Assembly (NCBI GenBank): GCA_034231615.1
Contig: CM067315.1
Coordinates: 11,803,915 to 11,867,914, forward strand
DNA length: 64,000 bases
Direction: 5' to 3'
Source: Meghimatium bilineatum
Taxonomy: Eukaryota; Mollusca; Gastropoda; Stylommatophora; Philomycidae
The notes under the pieces are model-generated. The model saw only the letters and a program-made list of their open reading frames with translations, was not told the origin of the DNA and made no database searches. The position numbers and the translations under genes were made by a program. Of the stretch, positions 43,186 through 54,539 are shown in pieces; the stretch's first letter is position 1; each line of letters begins with the position of its first letter.

Positions 43186-43660
43186 CTGTGTCCATGCAGA
43201 TCAGCAGGATATAGCCCAGAGAATAGAGTCAGCAGTGCCGTGGTTTACAGCTTGGCTGACACGTCCGACTTTAGCATAGCTTCTGGGTCAATTTGACACT
43301 ATGTGAGGTGAGACCAGTGCTGTATATATGTTATAAAATGGGTAAGGGTGATTCCTTAAAAACAGAGCTCATTCGTGTGTTTTCGTGTATCAGATCTTCT
43401 TAATGTAAAATTTGTTAACTTTTTTGTGAAAATCGCTAAGTGTGGCTTTTTACCTGCCTTTTGACCAAGTTTCTAGTACTAACAGTTATGTTCCAATTTG
43501 CTAAGGGGTGGGGAGTTGAATACCCCCAACCCCTTTAGCCTTTATGGAACAACAAACTCCACCTCAAAATCTTCTTAGTTACTGCTTACAATATGTTTGA
43601 CAGGTGTAGCTACCCTATGCTCCCCTCCCAGACCCAGCAACACAAGGACGGTTTCTACTG
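43186..43660 (-). mobile_element. SINE-B interrupted by repeat C
   Basis: Bases 43186-43325 (GCAGATCAGCAGGATATAGC to the TTGACACTATG segment) and 43546-43660 (ACTCCACCTCAAAATC to AGCAACACAAGGACGG) are the two halves of one SINE-B. About 220 bp between them belong to repeat C (TTTCTAGTACTAACAGTTAT, GGGGAGTTGAATACCCC). More C-like sequence follows at 43740-43840. Confidence 0.6.
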
Positions 43661-44225
43661 GAAATTAAGTTTATTTAACTACCATTACTTTCAGATTTTC
43701 GAAAGTAACAAATTCAAAACAAATTCTCAAAGCATTTCCTATGCAGCTCTCCAATGCTATCAATTAATCCCTCTAAAAAGGCATCTCTTGCGAGGGGGTA
43801 CGTCAATGGTAAGCCACACATCAGAAACCACTCGGACGCAGGGATTGCCACCTTCTTATCTTTGCAAAAGAGAGTCATGTTTTTATGTTGTGAGTTTAAT
43901 TCAAGAAAAATTAGTTTTCACAAAAACAGAACACATGACTTTTGTTTAGAAATTTAATTAAATCATGACTTTAATGCTATGAATGCACATCGAAGGGGAT
44001 GGCATAATTCTAGAATTTAGGAGGGAATTGGGGGTAGGTTTAGCTCTAATCCAAACATCCCATTCTAAACTCTTTCTATATCTTTAGGGTTTTTCTGATT
44101 TTATTTAGTGAAATTGTCCTTCACACTAATTTGCTGTTGGTGGTTTTTTACGTTGCATTTCCAACTAATTTTTCATTAGCGTAGTAGATTAATGTCATAG
44201 CATGTCCATCCGTGGATATTTTTAC

Positions 44226-44367
44226 TCTGAAGAAATTCTCGTAGCTGCAGCATGTGTATTGCATCTTTGTCAGTCTGCGGCAAGTTCAGCTTAGATTTGG
44301 TAGCCATTTTCGCTAGTACAAATGAGCTGACAGATTGACGTCTCAAATTATTAATAACGCGACGCAT
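44226..44367 (-). CDS. Putative first coding exon of a host gene
   Basis: Not recognised. From the ATG at 44307 (context AAAATGG, favourable) it reads MATKSKLNLPQTDKDAIHML, QLREFLQ and stops one base short of a codon at the donor CAGA|GTAAAA. An in-frame ATG at 44367 would add MRRVINNLRRQSVSSFVLAK; which start is used is open. The upstream region has CpG-containing, promoter-like sequence, unlike the repeats around. If the donor is not used the frame stops after 16 more codons. Neighbours on both sides are LINE fragments. Confidence 0.45.
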
Positions 44368-44470
44368 TAACTATTTAAAAATTGCAATTGGTTATTTAAA
44401 AACTTACAACCCGGAAGAATGCGATAGGCATCTGTTCTGGGATTGGACCATTAAATGCACTAAAAATCAC
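44368..44470 (-). promoter_or_regulatory. Possible promoter with CCAAT and ETS-like motifs
   Basis: Reading toward the exon at 44.3 kb: GGTCCAATCCC, then TTCTTCCGGGTTG (ETS/GABP-like CTTCCGG), then AACCAATTGC, then TTTAAATAG, within about 100 bp of the first ATG. TATA-less housekeeping promoters often combine such motifs. Motif match only. Confidence 0.35.
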
Positions 44471-44739
44471 CACACAAATAACCACATATGTTTCTTCTTC
44501 TTCTGCAATCAGTTTCCTATGTAGGAAGCCTATGTAGGAAGGTGGGTCACCCTCATGAACTCAGTCGTCAGCAGGAGGTCCTCACAGTTGCCTCACAGCT
44601 TCACCTTCAGACCTGTCTCTTGGAGCTAATCTAATGGGACAGCTCTGTCTTTGCAAGCCTTTCTGAATATATGAGGTAACCAAGTTACTTCAGTCTCTCC
44701 ACAGGGCTTTTACTTCAGTTTTTATTTCATCAACCCTAC

Positions 44740-45170
44740 CAAATTATTGTTTGGATTGTTCTTGGTAACTTCTCTGACTTCTTGTTCCAGGATTTCCCTG
44801 GTTCTTCTTCATTTGCATATGTTGGCTTGAATGATGCTAAAGGCCTATGTCTATTTTCTGGTATGTTCAAGAGGTCTTTAAAACATTCTTTCCACCTTTC
44901 TCTGATCTTATATTCCTCATGTATTGGTATCTCCTGGGTGTCATTTATATATTCTGTAGGTTTAAAAGGTTCATATCGTGTTCTCATTTTTGCTATAGCT
45001 TTTCAGAACTGTATACTGAACTCTACACAGATTGTGCTAAGAGTTTTCCTGTTCTTATTTAATTAATCTTACAGCATCTTGTCTTACTAATCTGTTTTTT
45101 ATTTAGTCGTCTTCTGTTTATGTTCTCAGCCAGGTCTTGTACTTTTTTGTGTGTTTTTTATCATAGCTTA
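44740..45170 (-). mobile_element. LINE fragment between endonuclease and reverse transcriptase
   Basis: The minus strand encodes EYINDTQEIPIHEEYKIRER and WKECFKDLLNIPENRH, the RWKE-FEDLLN block that precedes reverse transcriptase in RTE-like LINEs. More decayed sequence continues to 45170. Confidence 0.65.
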
Positions 45171-45174
45171 GAAA

Positions 45175-46290
45175 ATTAAGTAAAATTAACAGTAAGGAAT
45201 CAACCTTAAATATATATGCATGTTCAAAACAGATGCAATAACTTGAATAAGTAACAAGGAACATGATATAGTGTATTGATCCTAAAACCAAGCAAATAGC
45301 AAAGATATTTAATAAAGACATTTGATCTTTGTACATATAGGCTTCTCAAAATTTATTATGAGCACGTTTAGGCATTTATAGTATAAAAACATGTATAGGC
45401 TATCTAATAAAATATTGTATTACTAATTACTAGTAGGCCTATACATTTATATCATATGTTTGTACTTAGTATATACTTGAGGACATTCTGTTCATGTTAA
45501 TGAACAAATTACTACACACACATACACGACTATATGTAGAGTAAAGATAAATATATATACCAGTAGGTAGCGTAAATAAGTTTCCAGAATTGTAATAATG
45601 TAATAAAATCCTGTAATAATGAGACACAATAGACTCAAATAACATGCTGCCAGCAGTGAAACTAGGCAGGAATGACAACCCAGGGCGGAATTGCACAAAA
45701 TAATACCCAGGGATGCCACAACAAAATAAAGTTAATTTATGGAAAGTGGTGGAGCTGGCACTTAAGCGCTAAAATTCCTAGTATTGTGTCTTTTGTGATC
45801 TAAGGTTTAATATCTGGTTCAACTGGAAATATTTTTAAAATCACCAGTAACTTCTAGGTTGACCCATCTAAGAAAATGGGTACCAGATATTCTGGGAAAG
45901 TAATGATAGATGACTTGATGCTTACCACTTCATCCCCAGGTAGTCCATTGGTCAATGAAAAATACAAGCTTAAGACAGTATTCCCCAATGCATTGAAAAT
46001 GAAAACTTTACTTACTTTTTATAAGGAGTATAAGCTATAAGCTACAATTCATGGTGGTCGTGGATTTGGCTAGCGAAAGCAATCTGGGCCACAAAGAATC
46101 TTCCAAAATATGTGCACAGGATCTCAGGACCAATTGTGTTATTGCATGTCTTCTCAAATGTGAAGCCCAGAATGATCTGTAATCACTTCCTCCTTTGTCA
46201 TTATACCAAACCTGATTTTAAAGTTTCAAAGAAATACACACCGCCAAGATGCAGTATTAATATCAATGATGCAAAATTAAATCAAGTATC
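45175..46290. other. AT-rich spacer, no feature seen
   Basis: No repeat family or exon recognised. Short open frames here lack splice context and biased codon use. Confidence 0.4.
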
Positions 46291-46294
46291 ATTT

Positions 46295-46835
46295 TAACAT
46301 CAGATGGCCGGAGCTCTAATGAGATAAAAAGCAAGATAACACAGGCCAAATCAGGATTTAAAAAAAAATTAGAAACACTCTATGTAATGGAGTAGCATCA
46401 GTGCATACGTGAGTTCAAGCGCTAGAATGTTATATCGAGCCAATTCGTCTTTATTGATGCGAAGCATGGACGGTAAACAAAAGAGCTCAAGATAAGTTGG
46501 AGGCAACTGAGATGTGGTTTTTGAGAAGAATGATGAAAAGTCCATGGACAGCCAAGAAAACTAATGTAGAAGTCCTCTAAGATGCTGGAATAAAAAAATA
46601 AATTATAGCAAAAATTGGAAGGATTATAATCTGACAGTCAAGATTTTTAGTGCATGTGATGAGAAAAACTTGAAAATTTAGTAACAACTGGAAATATCAA
46701 GGGGAGAAGAGACAGAAGAAGACAAAGAGAGAAATATCTGGATGGGCTGTTACTGTGGCACAAAAAGATGTCACCAACTGAGCTTATTAACAACACAAGA
46801 GATACCACTCTGCATGGCATTTGATTGATTGATAC
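46295..46835 (+). mobile_element. RTE-2 LINE 3' part
   Basis: The plus strand encodes SDGRSSNEIKSKITQAKSGF, EAWTVN, QLRCGF and further on a FLVHVMRKT, LSNNWKYQGEKRQKKTK-like tail and the end WHLID. The copy at 57890-58330 has the same blocks in the same order. Both end with TGATTGATTGAT-type repeats. Confidence 0.72.
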
Positions 46836-47039
46836 CTGATCTTTCCCCTCCATGCAACACATATGTCAAACAACATATTTAGTGATGACAGCAATCTACA
46901 GAAATACAGAACATATTCTGCAGAATTTTTCACTGCAAAATACTGCAAGAAAAAAACTGTTGTCATTATAAGCAGCTGCTCTGAGAGACAAGTTTCTTAG
47001 TCCTGCTTTGAATCTGGTGACCATAGTACAGATCCTTGA

Positions 47040-47562
47040 ACAAATACTCCTTGGATAACCGACTGGAGAATGAAGAAATCTACTGTGTAAATAACCGACT
47101 GGAGAATGAAGAAATCTACTGTGTAAATAACTGACTGGAGAATGAAGAAATCTACTGTGTAAATAACCGACTGGAGAATGAAGAAATCTACTGTGTAAAT
47201 AACCGACTGGAGAATGAAGAAATCTACTGTGTAAATAACCGACTGGAGAATGAAGAAATCTACTGTGTAAATAACCGACTGGAGAATGAAGAAATCTACT
47301 GTGTAAATAACCGACTCGAGAATGAAGAAATCTACTGTGTAAATAACCGACTGGAGAATGAAGAAATCTACTGTGTAAATAACCGACTGGAGAATGAAGA
47401 AATCTACTGTGTAAATAACCGACTGGAGAATGAAGAAATCTACTGTGTAAATAACCGACTGGAGAATGAAGAAATCTACTGTGTAAATAACCGACTGGAG
47501 AATGAAGAAATCTACAGTGTAAATAACCGACTGGAGAATGAAGAAATCTACTGTGTAAATTA
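47040..47562. repeat. 36-bp minisatellite, about 14 units
   Basis: Unit AATAACCGACTGGAGAATGA plus AGAAATCTACTGTGTA with very few differences (one CTGACTGG, one CTCGAG, one TACAGTG). The unit is a multiple of three, so NNRLENEEIYCV stays open over about 140 codons on the plus strand after an early TGA. There is no start codon or splice context for translation. Confidence 0.97.
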
Positions 47563-48240
47563 GTATTTCTGCAAAATAAAATGAGTTTTAAAATACATTA
47601 GTGCCCTTTGCTAGCATTACAATATGGCTGATGTAATCTAAATTATGTAATGTCAAAGAGGTTTTATTTTGCTAGTTTTGCCAATGTATTATTATTATTA
47701 AAGTCCAAAATGCCATTGATTAAGCAATGAACACATGTCAATTTAATGTGTCTTCAAGAATTCACAGATACATTACCATAAATTCAGAAAGTAAATAACT
47801 GCTAAAACATAGGAAACCCTATGCTGCTAGACCAATACAGAACAAGTATTGCAGCTCTGCTGTGAAACAACAACACAACATACAGTTCCACTGGATCAAT
47901 CCACAAAGATAAATTAAAGTAGATATTTTAAATTAGTATTAAAAACAATGGAAAACCACTCAATGTGGTTTTTTGCTTAGAAAAAAAATACAGCCAAAAA
48001 ATTCTAAGTTGATGGCTACATCCTGAATAAGATATTCTATCAATTTAATTTTATATTGAATGCAGACAAAGAAGAACAAATTATTATACCATAAATAAAT
48101 AAGAAATTGGAAGTTTTCCCATGAAGATCTTGTTATTGGTGGTGATGATATGGATGCCCGTATACTTCGGTAAACATTCAACTTGCTAGAATATTATTTA
48201 TCATGACAGAATAATCACTATTATGATCATCTGGTGCAGT
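47563..48240. other. AT-rich spacer; possible exon on the minus strand
   Basis: Around 48182 on the minus strand an acceptor-like ATATTCTAG precedes QVECLPKYTGIHIITT- in phase 0, the phase left by the exon at 50613. It is weak and has no donor, so it is not called as an exon. Nothing else seen. Confidence 0.25.
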
Positions 48241-48244
48241 GCCA

Positions 48245-48690
48245 ACTGGTACAGGTAATTTTGAATCTCCACAACTCTCTATTTCCAGTATCTTTTATCA
48301 GGATTGCTGTTGTTTCTTTGCCATGACAAAATGTAGACTATCCAATATTTTCTCTTTTTGTAGTATTTTCTCCAATCAGAGAAAAAATATCTTCTTGTAA
48401 TATTTTCTCCAATCCCTCTTACTCTCAACTTTGTCCATTGTAACTATGTTCTCTGGACATTCTTATCTCATAACATGATAAAAAAATATTGTTTTTTCTG
48501 GCATCATTACGTAACCCCCATCTGACTCTTTCAGTGCATCCTCATTAGTTTATCGAGTTCTTCATGCTACCCTCAGCACTCTTATAGAGCATTAAATCTC
48601 TGCTTCCTCTAATTTTCCACTATGATGTTTACTTACAGTCCATGACTCGCATCTATATGTTACTATCAGTGTTATGACAGAATAATCATT
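48245..48690 (-). mobile_element. LINE C-terminal scrap
   Basis: The minus strand encodes VTYRCESWTVSKHHS, CSIRVLRVA, TNEDALKESD, FFYHVMR, CPENIVTMDKVESKRDWRKY. An RTE-2-like tail, badly decayed. Confidence 0.55.
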
Positions 48691-48799
48691 AATGCAAAAT
48701 AGCAGTTATTTTCTTGGTGGTAGAATGGATTTTAGAGTGGTAACAATGACCCTATAAAAACATCATAGAAGAAAAATCTATGGCAAGTGGCAAACAGAA

Positions 48800-49260
48800 A
48801 AACAAAGTTACTACTATTTAGAAGCTGTATATTTTCATTGGCAACATATGGTTGTGAGGTATAGGAAATGACATCTGCAATGGACATGAAAATATCAAAA
48901 TTTGAAATGAATTATTATATAAAGGTTGTCAGAATATTATGGACAGAATGACAAACTATAGCAGATGTTCACAAAGATCTAAACATTGAAGAAGAATGGT
49001 TCCTCAAAACTATCGAAAAATAAAGTGGTTTAAAAAGATTAATCACGTAGGGTAAAGTTTCAGGAAACAGAACCAAAGTGGTTTCAGGCAGACCAAAGCT
49101 ACGATGAATATATGACATCAAAAACCTTCTAAACAAGACACTAGAAGAAGCTATGCAGCTTGCACAAAACTGAGAAGCATACAGAGTGGCAGTGAGAACA
49201 ACATTCTGTAAAGGACATGTCGCATTGAGAGAGAGTGCATTCATCTCACAAATAAAACTC
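48800..49260 (+). mobile_element. R5 LINE 3' fragment
   Basis: The plus strand encodes SLATYGCEV, SKFEMNYYIKVVRILW, DLNIEEEWFLKTIEK, SGRPKLR, DIKNLLNKTLEEAMQLAQN and YRVAVRTTFCKGH, which is the R5 tail in order. Confidence 0.7.
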
Positions 49261-49394
49261 AAACTTTCTTACAGCTCAAAAAGCAATCAATCATGTACAT
49301 TGTAGTACAAATATAATTGGATATATTAGTTTTGCCTAAGAATTTGACAATAATTGAAATCATATACAAGATATGTTTCAATTATTATTTGAAC

Positions 49395-49565
49395 AAATTC
49401 CAAAAATCTTTGAGATTTCAATGAATTAGTTCCAAGAATTTTTGAGATTTCAATGAATTAGTTCCAAGAATTTTTGAGATTTCAATGAATGAGTTCCAAG
49501 AATTTTTGAGATTTCAATGAATGAGTTCCAAGAATTTTTGAGATTTCAATGAATGAGTTCCAAGA
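49395..49565. repeat. 32-bp tandem repeat, about 5 units
   Basis: Unit TTTGAGATTTCAATGAATTA plus GTTCCAAGAATT. Later units change ATTAG to ATGAG. Confidence 0.95.
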
Positions 49566-50320
49566 GTCTTTACAACAATTGTGTGAAATCTGGTACAGTG
49601 GAGTCCCTCTATAGCACATAGGCCTAAGTTTACATTTAAAAAATGCCACTACTGAGGCTGTCCATTAATACAAAAAAGTATAGGTGGGTCCCATGGCAGC
49701 AACCTGCTGTCAAGATGAAGATAACTCTGCAAGTACTAAGAGCTAGCAACTATTATGTGGGGTGGCCAGTTCTCTTCCTTGCCAAAAATAACATTTTCAA
49801 ATTTTTGACCACCTCCAACTACTTCTGCACAACTGTCAAGTTTCAGGGACACACTTAATTATGTCAAAAAATATCTCCCTCCCCATAACAAAATTTTGTA
49901 GCAGAAAAAGTACTAAACACATAAGTTTTGTTTCAAATTTTTATTTAAAAAATTCTATTTCAAACAATTTTTATGACATCAATTTTTGTCCACCCCCTGT
50001 CAACAACTTTCAAATGTTTCCGACCCCCTCCCTCCTAACTGTTAAAAAACTTTATGACAGCGCCCCATTTAACACAACACTTTTCAAAATCCAAAAATAT
50101 ATTTACCTGGTATTCATTATTATTTATACAGCAAACATTTGTTACTATATAACTATTGTGTTGGTCTCTGTTGAAATAAGTGTAATTAATTGTATTGTTA
50201 ACAATTTGTATAAAATAAAAAATTTCTGAAACTTTTGGAAGCTACCTTGTGTAGGTTTATATGTGTCTCCTCATTCATGAGAAAATGTTGTTTTATGCAA
50301 ATCCTTAACTGTAATACTTG
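49566..50320. other. AT-rich spacer, no feature seen
   Basis: A GTGGGTCCCATGGCAGCAAC segment at 49684 resembles GCCCCATGGCAGCCACCTG at 28328; otherwise no match. The 122-codon frame at 49861 has the composition of non-coding AT-rich DNA. Confidence 0.4.
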
Positions 50321-50324
50321 GAAT

Positions 50325-50440
50325 ACATTTTCTCACTATTTTCATAACTGCAGTTACCTAAACTAAACATAGATTTTATAATTCTCACTATTTTCATAAC
50401 TGCAGTTACCTAAACTAAACATAGATTTTATAAGTTCAAC
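50325..50440. repeat. 52-bp tandem duplication
   Basis: TTCTCACTATTTTCATAACT, GCAGTTACCTAAACTAAAC and ATAGATTTTATAA occur twice in a row with no differences seen. Confidence 0.9.
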
Positions 50441-50612
50441 ATCTCATACTAAATATACTATATGACAAGATCATGCAATTTCTGACTAGACCAATGCCAT
50501 GACCAGGTGATGTATTTTGTGTTCAGCCCTGGCACAGAGAAATGAGTCTCACATGCCAGCTTTAAGCTATATCCATGTTAAAACAAGTGAAAATATTGTG
50601 ATGCCTTCCTAC

Positions 50613-51184
50613 TTGTTGATAGTAACTTGGAAAGTTAAAGCTGAACTGTACTGCAGGTGCAGATATTTCTTTGCGATATTGGTCTCCCGGTGATTGTGTA
50701 GAGATATGGAGCTCCTGGATTGATGTTGCCATAGAATCAAATATATTACGCTGAATAACATCCTTGAAATCAGTGTCGCCAATGCTTGACCCAGATTTAC
50801 ATAAAGAAACTGGTTGAAAAGATGTATCACTGGAAATGGGGTGGTAACATTTATTTATGCCCGTTATGTTTGCCAAAGTCAGTAGCGGTTTGTTGACTGA
50901 CAAATTATGCTTATTTTGTAGTGGAAACAAACTGGTGTGGGCTCTTTTTAAAATTCCATTGGCTGGCATTTTTCTCCGTAAATTAAATATAGGACCCAGA
51001 AAATACAAATCATTGAAGCATTGTATATATTTCTTGAGACTTTTTATTTTGCAATATTTCAAATTGGTCTGGCTCTGGGTTTCAATCTGGTTATCTAAGG
51101 TTAGAAATGGTCTTGGATAGCTTAGCCGTGAAATAATGCAAGGTGTTGCAATGCTTACACAACTCTGACTTTTCAGTTCAAGAC
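50613..51184 (-). CDS. Putative host exon, in phase with the exon at 56.9 kb
   Basis: Not recognised. The frame is open over 190 codons in a region where other frames are full of stops. It follows an acceptor (CATGTTTTCACCAG) and ends at CAACAA|GTAGGAAGG. Segments: LELKSQSCVSIATPCIISRL, FLTLDNQIETQSQTNLKYCK, LYFLGPIFNLRRKMPANGIL, SDTSFQPVSLCKSGSSIGDT, DFKDVIQRNIFDSMATSIQE and APAVQFSFNFPSYYQQ. Rich in Ser, Gln and Asn, likely a disordered regulatory protein. The first two bases GT complete the Gly codon begun by the G at the end of the exon 56903-57123, and the 3' phase is 0. If the donor is not used, the frame would stop at 50562 after FTCFNMDIA and this would be the last exon. Confidence 0.5.
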
Positions 51185-51189
51185 CTGGT

Positions 51190-51500
51190 GAAAACATGTA
51201 GATGTATTAATGTATTTTTGTATCATGGTGAGTCAAAAGTTCATCCTACATTTCACAGTTAAATGTTCAATAATATACACAATTAAATATAATGAAAGAT
51301 TTACCAATATAAAAAAAAAGACATGCAACATAATTTCATTTTGCATGACACATCAAAATTTGAATCCCCCCCCCCCTCCCCAACAGCACAAGTGGAAATG
51401 GCAATAGATAGATCAAAAGTTCAATTTGATCTATTTTAACATTTTACCATCTTTAATATGGTTTTTATTTTCATTCAGACAGTGTGAGGGTTGTTTGGTA
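51190..51500. other. Intronic spacer, no feature seen
   Basis: AT-rich with a short C-run; no repeat family recognised. Confidence 0.35.
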
Positions 51501-51504
51501 GTGA

Positions 51505-51760
51505 AGCAATCTCCCTGGTGATAAAGCCATTTGCATTATGGTCAAGAGATCATGGATTTGAATCCTTTCCAAAAGGTCTTGTTTACAAAGTGAATTTTTT
51601 GAATCTTTGGGGATAATTGCTTGAAGCTATAAAGGATCTATGTGCAATGAGTGGCAGGGTCAGCAGGTGATGTGCCACTTCATGGAGAGGGGCAGAGTAC
51701 ATATGGGATGACCCAAGTACAATCCTCTATGCCTGCTCAACCAAAACCTCAAATCAAGGC
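51505..51760 (+). mobile_element. SINE-D copy
   Basis: CAATCTCCCTGGTGATAAAG, GTCAAGAGATCATGGATTTG plus AATCC (decayed B box), GGGGATAATTGCTTGAAGC, GTGCCACTTCATGGAGAGG and CAAGTACAATCCTCTATGCC. Full-length relative of 33862-34121. Confidence 0.8.
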
Positions 51761-51854
51761 TGTCAAAGGTTGAAACAGCTTGTGCAAATATATAACAATG
51801 GTGCTTTCTGAAAGTTCGCGTTGGACATGATTGATGATTGCTTGGGATTGTCTT

Positions 51855-52034
51855 GAACAGTTTCCATCAAAGACGGATGTGTTGGGCCATTGGTAAAATT
51901 AATACAGTGAGACAACACATTTCTATTATCTGGACTACATCCTGCTGTAAACTAGTAGAAACATGGTCCTGCCACAAGACAGATCCAGGTCCAGTGGGAG
52001 TGTGAGAATTAACACTGAAGACGAAGAAGAACAG
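51855..52034 (+). mobile_element. SINE-A copy
   Basis: Body 51861-52028 with AAAGACGGATGTGTTGGGCC, GGACTACATCCTGCTGTA and a GAAGACGAAGAA tail. GAACAG on both sides is a short likely duplication. Confidence 0.85.
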
Positions 52035-52299
52035 CTTGGAGAGTTTAATTAAAATCACTGGTTTATGAATATCATAAATTTTGCTTATATTCAATGTTGA
52101 TGTCACAAAACCTGATTCCATGGAAAACTTGCTTACCTTACTGTCATCAACTGTCTATCCATATTTTTCGCAGCCTTTCATGTACTGCAGCAGAATTATT
52201 CAGTATTCAGTCCTTTATTAAAATAATGCTTTTTAACACATAGAGTGAATAACATGGCAATCTTGCTGTCTGCCATATTTTATTCTACTGACTACATAT

Positions 52300-52988
52300 G
52301 ATAATTTACCACATGATGTACCAGATTACATCACCAAGACATGTCACATGATGTACCAGACTACAAAACCAAGACATGTCACATGATGTACCAGACTACA
52401 TCACCAAGACATGTCACATGATGTACCAGACTACAAAACCAAGACATGTCACATGATGTACCAGACTACAAAACCAAGACATGTCACATGATGTACCAGA
52501 CTACATCACCAAGACATGTCACATGATGTACCAGACTACAAAACCAAGACATGTCACATGATGTACCAGACTACATCACCAAGACATGTCACATGATGTA
52601 CCAGACTACAAAACCAAGACATGTCACATGATGTACCAGATTACATCACCAAGACATGTCACATGATGTACCAGATTACATCACCAAGACATGTCACATG
52701 ATGTACTAGACTACATTACCAAGACATGTCACATGATGTACCAGACTACATCACCAAGACATGTCACATGATGTACCAGACTACATCACCAAGACATGTC
52801 ACATGATGTACCAGACTACATCACCAAGACGTGTCACATGATGTACCAGACTACATCACCAAGACATGTCACATGATGTACCAGACTACATCACCAAGAC
52901 ATGCTACATGATGTACCAGACTACATCACCAAGACATGTCACATGATGTACCAGATTACATCACCAAGACATGCCACATGATGAACAA
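52300..52988. repeat. 35-bp minisatellite, about 19 units
   Basis: Unit CATGATGTACCAGACTACAT plus CACCAAGACATGTCA. Two variants, CATCACC and CAAAACC, alternate in the left third; the right two thirds are almost all CATCACC. This looks like growth from a two-unit block followed by homogenisation. Confidence 0.97.
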
Positions 52989-53768
52989 CATGACATTATG
53001 AAGAACATTTACCTCATTAATATAACCTAGATTTTTGGGTTGGAAAACAGAGCATTTGAAAAAAAAGGAGAAATTTGTATCTCTAGTTAGTTAGTTAGTC
53101 ATTGGATCATTGTCACTGCACTTCGGACAAGTCCATAGGTGCTCAGATCTCTCTTTGAGTGTATCCATCATTACATGTTGATTGACAGTCCTAATACACT
53201 GTTGATTGACCATCATTCTTTCTCACCCATGAAACCGTTCATTGCTAGCAACACCACATTTCAAATCAAGCTCCCTTACTCTAGTCATGAAACGCTAGTC
53301 ATTGTCACTTGTACAGTCATTTGTTCGTGCATTTTGTCATAGGGTGTTCAAAATGTCTGCCCGATCCATCGCTCCGTCAACAGCCGTAGTAGCATCGTGT
53401 GCGGCCAACCTATCTGCTCTCTCATTACCCCAGACTCCCACATGTTCCGGCACAAAAATAAAAGTCACTTTACGCACACAGGAATTCTTCACTGCATTCA
53501 GCCCCTGTTCCCTAATGAACCACACCTGCACTGTTACATGTTCATCGAGTCACTGAATATACAGGCATGTGTCACAGTCTGCAAGCACATCCATTTCAAA
53601 GTTTTGGTTACTGCCAAAATCTCCACTGCCATGCTGCTTGTCGTCTGAGCGAACACACCGCATTCCTCTCTGATGGTCTTCCCCCACATTTGAGCCGTGA
53701 GGACCCAGGCACTCCTGATGTGTCTCTCAACTGACCCATCTCTATATATAATCATATCACCTTCCTTT

Positions 53769-53952
53769 GAATTCTCACATTCCACCGAAGACGGATGTGT
53801 CGCGCCACTGGCACAAATAAAACGGCGACACAACTCATTTCCATTCTCTGGACTACATCCTACTGGAAATCTGATAGGACCATTGTCCTATTACAAGAGT
53901 TTCAGTGGGAGTTTGAGAATGAACGCTGAAGAAGAAGAAGAAGAATTCTCAC
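53769..53952 (+). mobile_element. SINE-A copy 1 inside family G LINE
   Basis: Body 53779-53942 with an intact head (GAAGACGGATGTGTCGCGCC) and a (GAA)4-5 tail. GAATTCTCAC on both sides is the 10-bp duplication. Confidence 0.92.
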
Positions 53953-53983
53953 ATGTCTTGAATTCTCTAGTCTCTACAGTCGT

Positions 53984-54160
53984 GAATTCTCACTCCCGCC
54001 GAAGATGGATGTGTCGGGCCATTGGCGCAAATAAAACGGTGACAGCGCATTTCCATTCTCTAGACTACATCCTTCTGGAAATCTAATAGGACAATGGTCC
54101 TGATACAAGAGATATTCAGTGGGAGTTTGAGAATGAACGCTGATGATGAAGAATTCTCAC
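53984..54160 (+). mobile_element. SINE-A copy 2 inside family G LINE
   Basis: Body 53994-54150 with GAAGATGGATGTGTCGGGCC and a GATGATGAA tail. The flanks are again GAATTCTCAC on both sides. The body differs from copy 1 at many positions, so it is not a tandem duplicate of it. Confidence 0.92.
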
Positions 54161-54539
54161 TGATCAGAGCGAGTACCTCCGACTCCACCGCTGTTAGTCA
54201 CCGCTCTCTGCATTCTCTATTGAGTGTTATTATTACTTTGAAGGCTGCTAGACACTCCAAGGGCAACCGACTCCATTCTGCACCAGGTAGCACATTCTCT
54301 AATCTGCACACACTCTGTATAATATCCTTTGCATGTCCCATTCACGATTTTCCTCTCTTAAGTTGACTGCCTTTCACTTTGAGAGTTTCAGGGTGTAGAG
54401 GGAGCTCTTTGTCAGCGGTGATTTGTAGGTAGTCCTGCACCCTGCACATTTGTATTCTTTGCTCTACAGTTGGACAATCAAGTAAGTATACTTACTTGTA
54501 TCTCTCATATGGGACAATAATAAATGGTATCAATAAGGT

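Larger units (their letters stand above)
53088..54485 (-). mobile_element. Family G LINE with two SINE-A insertions
   Basis: Minus strand, right to left: VEQRIQMCRVQDYLQITADK and LPLHPETLKVKGSQLKRGKS (linker after reverse transcriptase, 54480-54160), then MIIYRDGSVERHIRSAW (Asp motif), SSMAVEILAVTKTLKWM (Glu), CIFSDSMNM (Asp), VPEHVGVWGNERADRLAAHD (last motif; Glu-His), VNQQCIRTVNQHVMMDTLKE and RSEHLWTCPKCSDNDP. It ends at TTAGTTAGTTAG, 53088. The RNase H region is better preserved than in the other G copies. The upstream reverse transcriptase is not found in the window. Confidence 0.82.

Noticed and set aside
47960-48181. Last exon of the PP1-motif gene
   Set aside because: Acceptor and phase are possible, but the frame is short, the acceptor is weak and nothing supports it.
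49861-50229. 122-codon plus-strand open frame
   Set aside because: Phe/Asn/Ile-rich composition typical of AT-rich non-coding DNA, no splice sites or homology.
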